Shown here in pieces: positions 40,351-45,658 of a stretch of 45,658 nt of DNA. The notes under the pieces are model-generated. The model was given only the letters and a program-made list of their open reading frames with translations. It was not told where the DNA came from and ran no database searches. Each line of letters begins with the position of its first letter. Position 1 is the stretch's first letter. The translations under genes and the position numbers were made by a program. The DNA is from an uncultured SAR86 cluster bacterium (GTDB lineage: Bacteria > Pseudomonadota > Gammaproteobacteria > Magnimaribacterales > Magnimaribacteraceae): positions 1-45,658 of the forward strand of contig CACAGI010000009.1 in NCBI GenBank assembly GCA_902532015.1, in the 5' to 3' direction.

Positions 40351-41865
40351 CTATTGTATTAATTCTCGATAAATAGATATAGCCATTAATGGATAAATTA
40401 ACATTAAAGGAAGAGAGGTAATTAAAATTATATCTAAAGCGACACTATGATCAGAATATAAAACAAGTGCAGCAGGTAGAATTCCTAAAATAATTGCCCA
40501 AAATAATCTCAATTCTCTACCTGGCTCTTTGTTTTCATTGGAAGTTTTCATGACATGGTATGAAATTACATATGACATAGAATCATATGATGTTGTAACA
40601 AATATAATTGTGATTAAACAAAATATAAAAACCATGATAGTTTCAAGTGGTAAATTCTTAACTACAGCAATCGCTGTATTTGCATGTCCAGAAGTATTCA
40701 TGCTCTGAACAACATTGAATTCTCCTGAAAGTTCAAGATTCATAGCAAAACCGCCTAAAATCATATAAAAAAGCCATGTTCCTAGAGTGCCAAAAAAAAG
40801 CATACCTAAAATAACCTGTCTTAAAGTCCTACCCTTAGAGATCCTCGCTATAAATAATCCTACTAAAGGACCGAAAGCTACCCACCACGCCCAATAAAAA
40901 ATAGTCCATTCTTTAGCAAATTCTGATTCCTCAGATATTCCAAGAGTACTCATATCCCAAAAATGTGTTATTGAATAGAGGAGACCGGAACTAGAAGTAT
41001 CCAACAAAAGCCTTTGATTCGAAGAAAAAACAATGATTATTAAAAAAAATAAGGCCAATAAAAGATTGAAATTACTTAAATTCTTGATACCTCTATCCAA
41101 TCCTTTGTAAACACTGTAACCAAATAATCCAACACACAAACAAATTACTAGAATATCTAAGTATAAACCATTGTTTATATTGAATATATCAGTAAAACCT
41201 GAAGAAAGCATGGGAATATAAGATCCTATTGTTCCACCAGCTGCTCCAACAGTTGCTAAGATAAATATTAAATCTATGAATCTGCCAAAAAAAGTGCTTT
41301 CTATATCTTTAATCCCCAACCCGCTTAAGCTTGAACTTAGTCTAAGAGAATTAAGGTTATATTTGTAAAAAGCTATTGATAGAGCTATAGCCGGTATTCC
41401 ATAGATAGACCATGCACTAATGCCCCAATGAAAAAGACCATAAGCTGTAGCAAGAGAATAGGCTTCTTCAGAATAAGCATTAATATCAAAAGGAGGATTA
41501 CCAACATAATAAGACCACTCTACGCCTGACCAGTAAATAATACCTCCACCTATTCCAGAGCAAAAAAGCATACCAATCCAGCTAAAGTAAGAAAATTCAG
41601 TTATGGCTTCATTTCCACCTAGTTTATAGTTTCCAAATTTAGTTATACTTAAGAATATCAAAAAGAAAAAACAAAATAGCGTAAGTATGAGATAAGTTGG
41701 ACCAAAAACTCCAACAATTGACTGATAGGATAAATCAATTATTGTTTTTGCAAATTCTGCATCATATGTAATAAATGTAGCTATAAAGATTACAGAAAAT
41801 AAACTTATAAATAGAGTAATTTTATCTACACCCAGTCTATGTAACTGATTATTTATAGCTTCCAT
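40351..41865 (-). CDS. BCCT-family transporter (betaine/choline/carnitine/DMSP type)
   Basis: 504 residues with about twelve membrane helices. BCCT hallmarks: CSGIGGGIIYWSGVEWSYY (glycine-rich helix 3), HWGISAWSIYG (helix 4, aromatic box), and WTIFYWAWWVAFGP with the Trp cluster that binds trimethylammonium groups, followed by GLFIARISKGRTLRQVI. Members import glycine betaine, carnitine, choline or DMSP; the exact substrate is uncertain, since the helix 3 sequence differs from both BetP and CaiT. It heads the operon with metY, a hydrolase and a homocysteine methyltransferase, which suggests that the imported osmolyte supplies methyl groups for methionine. The ATG has no Shine-Dalgarno and a -10-like TATGCT six bases upstream. 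Confidence 0.93.
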   Translation of the reverse strand: MEAINNQLHRLGVDKITLFISLFSVIFIATFITYDAEFAKTIIDLSYQSIVGVFGPTYLILTLFCFFFLIFLSITKFGNYKLGGNEAITEFSYFSWIGMLFCSGIGGGIIYWSGVEWSYYVGNPPFDINAYSEEAYSLATAYGLFHWGISAWSIYGIPAIALSIAFYKYNLNSLRLSSSLSGLGIKDIESTFFGRFIDLIFILATVGAAGGTIGSYIPMLSSGFTDIFNINNGLYLDILVICLCVGLFGYSVYKGLDRGIKNLSNFNLLLALFFLIIIVFSSNQRLLLDTSSSGLLYSITHFWDMSTLGISEESEFAKEWTIFYWAWWVAFGPLVGLFIARISKGRTLRQVILGMLFFGTLGTWLFYMILGGFAMNLELSGEFNVVQSMNTSGHANTAIAVVKNLPLETIMVFIFCLITIIFVTTSYDSMSYVISYHVMKTSNENKEPGRELRLFWAIILGILPAALVLYSDHSVALDIILITSLPLMLIYPLMAISIYRELIQ

Positions 41866-41871
41866 AGATGA

Positions 41872-41901
41872 AGCATAACCTTGACTAAGCTAGAATGTAA
41901 A
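41872..41901 (-). promoter_or_regulatory. Promoter of the BCCT-metY operon (leaderless candidate)
   Basis: Minus-strand -35 TTTACA (41901-41896), 18-base spacer, -10 TATGCT (41877-41872), then six bases to the ATG at 41865. The -35 matches five of six consensus bases. The region overlaps the divergent promoter of the TPR-sulfotransferase gene. Confidence 0.5.
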
Positions 41902-41902
41902 C
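41891..41902 (+). promoter_or_regulatory. Candidate -10 of the TPR-sulfotransferase gene
   Basis: TAGAAT (41891-41896) ends six bases before the GTG start at 41903. No Shine-Dalgarno is present. The box shares one base with the -35 of the opposite gene. Confidence 0.4.
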
Positions 41903-43894
41903 GTGAAAAAGTTACCAGACAATCAAGTTAGTATAGAAACTGCATATAACAATGCAGCGGATTTATTAAAAAAAGGTGAATTTAATCTTGCAGAACAACA
42001 ACTCTTAGAAATACTGAAAAAATTTCCTGACGACCCTAATGCATTAAGGTTAAGTGGGGTCTCAAGTTTAGATCAAAAGAAACCTGAAATAGCTCTGATT
42101 CCTCTTCAGAAGGCAATTAAAATTGCTCCAGACTTTCTTCAAGCACATGAAAACTTAGCTGCTGCATGGACAGATCTTGGTGATTTAAAAAAAGCAGAAA
42201 TTTGTCTAAAAAAATGTTTAGAAATTGATCCATCCAATTTTACTAATTGGAAATCTTTGGGTGATGTTCTTTCAGATCAGGGAAAGGAACAAGAAGCAGA
42301 TAAAGCTTATAAAAATGCTATTTCAACAGATAATAAGTATCTCGAGCTTCAAAAGGCTATGAATCAAGTTCAGAAAGGTAATCTCGGAGAAGCTGAAAAG
42401 ATTTATAGGAATATCTTGTCCGATGACCCTAGTAATGTAGATGCTTTGCGTTTGTTGGCTTTACTAGCTTCTAGAGCCGGTTCCATAGATCAAGCAATTA
42501 ATATGTTAGAAAACTGTACAAAAATTGCTCCTGACTACGCTTTAGCATGGGAAAACTTAGCCAAAATGTACAGACAAAAGGATGATCCTGATAGTTTATT
42601 AAAAGCTTTATATTGCTTCGAGCAAGCAACTATTTTAAGACCAGATTGGGCTGAAGGATGGGCTGGTTTAGGGACAATGCAGACTAGAAGCTCTCAGCAT
42701 CTAGAGGGAATTGAATCATATAAAAAATCGATCAAACTGAAAGAAAACCAACCAAGGGTACATTTAAGTTTGGGACACGTTTATAAAACTACTGGTGATC
42801 AAGAAGAATCTATAAGATCTTATAATGAAGCAATAAAATTTGATCAAAATTTCGGTGAGGCCTATTGGAGCCTTGCAAACTTAAAGACTTATAGATTTCA
42901 AAAAGAAGAAATTTCTAGTATGGAAAAAAGGATTGATTCACTAGAAGTTTCTGAAAGGGAAAAAGTACATTTTTTATTTTCTCTTGGTAAAGCTCTAGAA
43001 GATATGGGCAATTATGATAAATCATTTGAATATTACAAAAGAGGTAATGATCTAAATAGAGGCAGAACAACATATGATCCGAAGGCTATAGAGGCTTTGT
43101 CAGAAAGATTAAAATTATTTTTTACAAAAGATAGATTAGATGGCTATAAAGATTCTGGTCACGGCTCTAATGCTCCTATTTTTGTAGTTGGGCTACCTAG
43201 ATCAGGCTCTACTCTTATTGAACAAATTCTGGCATCTCATAGCAAGATAGAAGGCACTATGGAATTACCAAATATAATGAATATTGCTAGGAAATTAGGC
43301 AATAGTTCTAAAGACAGGACAGCCTATCCAGAAATAATAGATACTTTGAAAATATCTGACCTTAATGATTTGGGTCAATCTTTTATAAAAGATACTCAAT
43401 TTCTACGAACAGGAAAATCTCACTTTATTGATAAGATGCCTAATAATTTCAGTCATATTGGTTTGATTAATTTAATACTTCCTAATGCAAAAATTATTGA
43501 TGCTAGAAGAAACCCCATGGATACTTGTTTTAGTTGTTTTAAACAGCTCTTTGCAAGGGGGCAGGCGTTTACTTATGACCTTTCTGAAATTGCACGATAC
43601 TACGTTAATTATATAAAGTTAATGGACCACTGGGATAAAGTACTTCCAGGATATGTGCATAGAGTACAACATGAAGATCTTATAAATGATCAAGAAGGAA
43701 TAACAAGAGATTTAATTGATTTTTGTGAATTAGACTTTGAAACTTCAACTTTAGAATTTTATAAAAATAAAAGAGCTGTTAAGACTGCTAGCTCAGAACA
43801 AGTAAGACAACCAATTAACAGCAAAGGCCTGAATCAATGGAAGAACTATGATATCCATTTAAATGATTTAAAGCTTCACTTAGAATCTAATTAG
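41903..43894 (+). CDS. TPR-repeat protein fused to a sulfotransferase
   Basis: 663 residues. Residues about 10-360 are tandem tetratricopeptide repeats (for example the runs around AIKIAPDFLQAHENLAAAW and YNEAIKFDQNFGEAYWSLA). Residues about 415-660 are a sulfotransferase: the 5'-phosphosulfate loop FVVGLPRSGSTLIEQILASH and the 3'-phosphate segment DARRNPMDTCFSCF. It should transfer sulfate from PAPS to a protein or lipid acceptor recognised by the TPRs. The start is GTG; no upstream in-frame ATG exists. No PAPS synthesis genes are in the window. It is divergent from the BCCT operon, 37 bases away. Confidence 0.9.
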   Translation: MKKLPDNQVSIETAYNNAADLLKKGEFNLAEQQLLEILKKFPDDPNALRLSGVSSLDQKKPEIALIPLQKAIKIAPDFLQAHENLAAAWTDLGDLKKAEICLKKCLEIDPSNFTNWKSLGDVLSDQGKEQEADKAYKNAISTDNKYLELQKAMNQVQKGNLGEAEKIYRNILSDDPSNVDALRLLALLASRAGSIDQAINMLENCTKIAPDYALAWENLAKMYRQKDDPDSLLKALYCFEQATILRPDWAEGWAGLGTMQTRSSQHLEGIESYKKSIKLKENQPRVHLSLGHVYKTTGDQEESIRSYNEAIKFDQNFGEAYWSLANLKTYRFQKEEISSMEKRIDSLEVSEREKVHFLFSLGKALEDMGNYDKSFEYYKRGNDLNRGRTTYDPKAIEALSERLKLFFTKDRLDGYKDSGHGSNAPIFVVGLPRSGSTLIEQILASHSKIEGTMELPNIMNIARKLGNSSKDRTAYPEIIDTLKISDLNDLGQSFIKDTQFLRTGKSHFIDKMPNNFSHIGLINLILPNAKIIDARRNPMDTCFSCFKQLFARGQAFTYDLSEIARYYVNYIKLMDHWDKVLPGYVHRVQHEDLINDQEGITRDLIDFCELDFETSTLEFYKNKRAVKTASSEQVRQPINSKGLNQWKNYDIHLNDLKLHLESN

Positions 43895-43913
43895 TGTTTT
43901 AACAAACTATGTA

Positions 43914-43930
43914 TACAATACGCGCCTCTT
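43914..43930 (+). promoter_or_regulatory. Candidate -10 for argG
   Basis: TACAAT (43914-43919) ends eleven bases before ATG 43931; the leader would be about five bases and no Shine-Dalgarno is visible. A weak element, supporting a short-leader transcript. Confidence 0.35.
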
Positions 43931-45142
43931 ATGAATGCAAAGAAAATTAATAAAATTATTTTGGCCTATTCAGGTGGTTTAGATACTACTGTAATTCTTC
44001 ACTGGCTTAAAGAAACATATAACGCTGAAGTCATAACTTTCACTGCCGATATAGGTCAAGATCATGACTCTGAATTAGTTAAAGAGAGGGCTAATGCAAT
44101 AGGAGCAAATAAAGTAATTGTTGAAGATTTAAAAGAGGAATTTGTAAGTAATTATGTTTTTCCTATGTTTCGAGCAAATACTTTATATGAAGGAGAGTAT
44201 TTATTAGGCACATCTATTGCCAGACCTTTAATAAGTAAAAGGATGATAGAGATTGCTGAAGAAGAAGGTGCTGATGCTATTTCCCATGGAGCAACGGGTA
44301 AAGGAAACGATCAAATTCGATTTGAGTTAGGTGCTTATGCCCTCAATCCTTCAATCAAAGTAGTTGCACCATGGAGAACTTGGAATTTTGTTTCTAGATC
44401 TGATCTAGTAAATTACTGTAAAAAGAATCAAATCAAAATTGATGCTAGTCCAGATGAACCCTTATATTCTACTGATGAAAATATATTGCATACTTCATAC
44501 GAGGGTGAAATCTTAGAAGATCCGTCAAAGCCCGCCCCCGAATCCATTTGGAAAAGAACTACTGCCCTAAAAGACGCTCCTGATAAAGAAAAAGAAATTA
44601 CTATTGATTTTAAACAAGGAGATCCTATAAGTATTAATGGTAAAGATTTAAATGCTGCAGAAATTCTTAATGCTCTCAATGATGTAGCAGGTATAAATGG
44701 AATTGGAAGGTTAGATTTAGTAGAAAATAGATTTACTGGTATGAAATCAAGGGGTTGTTACGAAACTCCAGGTGGTACTATTTTATTAAAAGCTCATAGA
44801 GCCATAGAGTCTTTAACCTTAGATGCACAAATGAGTCATTTGAAAGATGAACTAATGCCTAAATATGCTCAACTTATTTATGATGGTTTCTGGTGGAGTC
44901 CTGAAAGGGAAGCGTTACAACAATTCATTAATAAAACTCAAGAATTTGTAAATGGATCAGTGAAACTAAGCTTATACAAAGGAAATATAACCATTAAAGA
45001 AAGATCCTCACCAAACAGTCTTTATGACTCAAAGATAGTTACCTTTGAAGATGATGACAATGCTTTCAATCAAGCTGATGCTTCAGGATTTATTAAAATT
45101 AATTCCTTAAGGTTAAAAGCAAATGCAAAAAGAAAAAAGTAA
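43931..45142 (+). CDS. argG: Argininosuccinate synthase
   Basis: 403 residues, the standard length. It joins citrulline and aspartate with ATP to form argininosuccinate, the penultimate step of arginine synthesis. Motifs: the ATP pyrophosphatase loop AYSGGLDTT (12-20), [13 protein letters not shown], and [14 protein letters not shown], which binds citrulline and ATP, and a conserved [14 protein letters not shown] later. No other arg genes are adjacent. It ends two bases from the convergent reductase fragment. Confidence 0.97.
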   Translation: MNAKKINKIILAYSGGLDTTVILHWLKETYNAEVITFTADIGQDHDSELVKERANAIGANKVIVEDLKEEFVSNYVFPMFRANTLYEGEYLLGTSIARPLISKRMIEIAEEEGADAISHGATGKGNDQIRFELGAYALNPSIKVVAPWRTWNFVSRSDLVNYCKKNQIKIDASPDEPLYSTDENILHTSYEGEILEDPSKPAPESIWKRTTALKDAPDKEKEITIDFKQGDPISINGKDLNAAEILNALNDVAGINGIGRLDLVENRFTGMKSRGCYETPGGTILLKAHRAIESLTLDAQMSHLKDELMPKYAQLIYDGFWWSPEREALQQFINKTQEFVNGSVKLSLYKGNITIKERSSPNSLYDSKIVTFEDDDNAFNQADASGFIKINSLRLKANAKRKK

Positions 45143-45144
45143 CT

Positions 45145-45658
45145 TTATTCAGAAACCCCTAATTTTCTTTGTAATTTCGCATTAGAAGTTGTGTAAGCGA
45201 AAGGAACCTTTTCTCCAGGATTGCTTCTTCTAAATGCTTCTTGAACTGCTAATGTTGTCTCGTGAAAGCCACAAAGTATTAAGTCTAACTTTCCAGGATA
45301 ATCATTTATATCACCTACAGCAAAAATTCCTTCAGTGCTGGTTTGAAACTTTTCAGTATCAACAGATATTTTCTTATCAGCTAGTTCCAGATTCCAATCT
45401 ACTATGGGACCAAGCTTTTTATTTAAACCAAATAGAAATAAGATTTCGTCACACTCAATTGTTTCTATCTCTTTAGTTTCAAAATTTTTAAGTGAAACAC
45501 CTGTAATTTTTTTATCGTAAATCAATTCTTCGATAACAAAAGGTGTCTTAAGATCTACTTGTCCAGTTTCTACAAGCTCTCGCATTTGTGCTTCTGTGTT
45601 TGGAACTCCTCGGAAGGCTTCCCTTCGGTGTACTAATTTGAGTGATTTAGTGATGTCA
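45145..45658 (-). CDS. TrxB-like ferredoxin/flavodoxin-NADP+ reductase, 5' end outside window
   Basis: The reading frame is open to the window edge, so the gene is longer than the 146-residue piece that starts at ATG 45585; the upstream codons read KLVHRREAFRG, the NADP-binding strand of thioredoxin-reductase-like flavoproteins. The visible C-terminus includes DEILFLFGLNKKLGPI, the FAD-binding TEGIFAVGDINDYPGKLDLIL and a C-terminal ALV-like FAAH-type helix with FAYTTSNAKLQRKLG. The lack of a CxxC pair in the visible part and the GDINDYPGK wording favour the YumC-type ferredoxin-NADP+ reductase over true thioredoxin reductase, but the region with the redox cysteines is missing. Confidence 0.88.
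   Translation of the reverse strand, partial: DITKSLKLVHRREAFRGVPNTEAQMRELVETGQVDLKTPFVIEELIYDKKITGVSLKNFETKEIETIECDEILFLFGLNKKLGPIVDWNLELADKKISVDTEKFQTSTEGIFAVGDINDYPGKLDLILCGFHETTLAVQEAFRRSNPGEKVPFAYTTSNAKLQRKLGVSE

Noticed and set aside
1..45658. CRISPR arrays, tRNA or rRNA genes, insertion sequences, prophage genes.
   Set aside because: No regular repeat-spacer pattern, no cloverleaf-like segments, no transposase, integrase or phage structural gene found on either strand.

Overview
The window is AT-rich, very densely coded DNA (most gaps are under 100 bases and many genes overlap by 1-4 bases) from a Gram-negative bacterium: it encodes a porin, a TonB-dependent receptor and signal-peptided proteins. 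Pit/DUF47, PhoB/PhoR, monothiol glutaredoxin, a sigma32-type promoter and streamlined spacing suggest a marine gammaproteobacterium, and the mix of TonB receptor, BCCT carrier, DUF3604, many SDRs and crotonases is SAR86-like. That placement is an inference; no rRNA or marker set is present. I see no tRNA, rRNA, CRISPR array, insertion sequence or phage gene, and no gene-free stretch over 300 bases.

Layout. (1) 1-13.8 kb is a catabolic block. A minus-strand operon (3264 to 427) encodes an FAA-family hydrolase, a VOC dioxygenase-like protein, an SDR and a 3'-truncated MhpA-like flavin monooxygenase. The last abuts a 3'-truncated SDR coming the other way. A second minus-strand operon (10681 to 4209) encodes SDR, enoyl-CoA hydratase, acyl-CoA ligase, SDR, amidase and a haloalkane dehalogenase with its full catalytic pentad. 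A secreted DUF3604 protein and another crotonase follow. (2) 13.9-15.9 kb holds a class I glutamine amidotransferase, a TauD-type dioxygenase and a small cytidylyltransferase. (3) 15.9-20.7 kb is a phosphate regulon: phoB, phoR, porin, DUF47 and Pit, with three Pho-box arrays. (4) 20.8-22.6 kb: SRAP protein, aquaporin and a TetR regulator. (5) 22.7-29.1 kb is one plus-strand run: MFS carrier, omega-aminotransferase, alpha/beta hydrolase, MoxR ATPase, VWA protein and an exported methyltransferase-like protein. (6) 29.1-30.2 kb: two small unknowns and an Hsp20 gene with a sigma32-like promoter and a terminator. (7) 30.2-35 kb: SDR, DUF1295 membrane protein, two medium-chain dehydrogenases, pdxJ and grxD. 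(8) 35-37.4 kb: TonB-dependent receptor. (9) 41.9 to 37.4 kb, minus strand: a sulfur/methyl operon of BCCT carrier, metY, alpha/beta hydrolase and homocysteine S-methyltransferase. (10) 41.9-45.7 kb: TPR-sulfotransferase fusion, argG and a partial TrxB-like ferredoxin-NADP reductase.

The most interesting patterns are: a recurrent TATAAT-like box 6-8 nt before the start codon of many first genes that lack a Shine-Dalgarno, suggesting leaderless transcripts; a shared, near-symmetric -10 between tauD-like and cytidylyltransferase genes; a Pho regulon that controls a Pit/DUF47 system and has a PhoR without membrane segments; a dehalogenase embedded in a CoA-catabolic operon; and a compact osmolyte-carrier/homocysteine-methylation operon.
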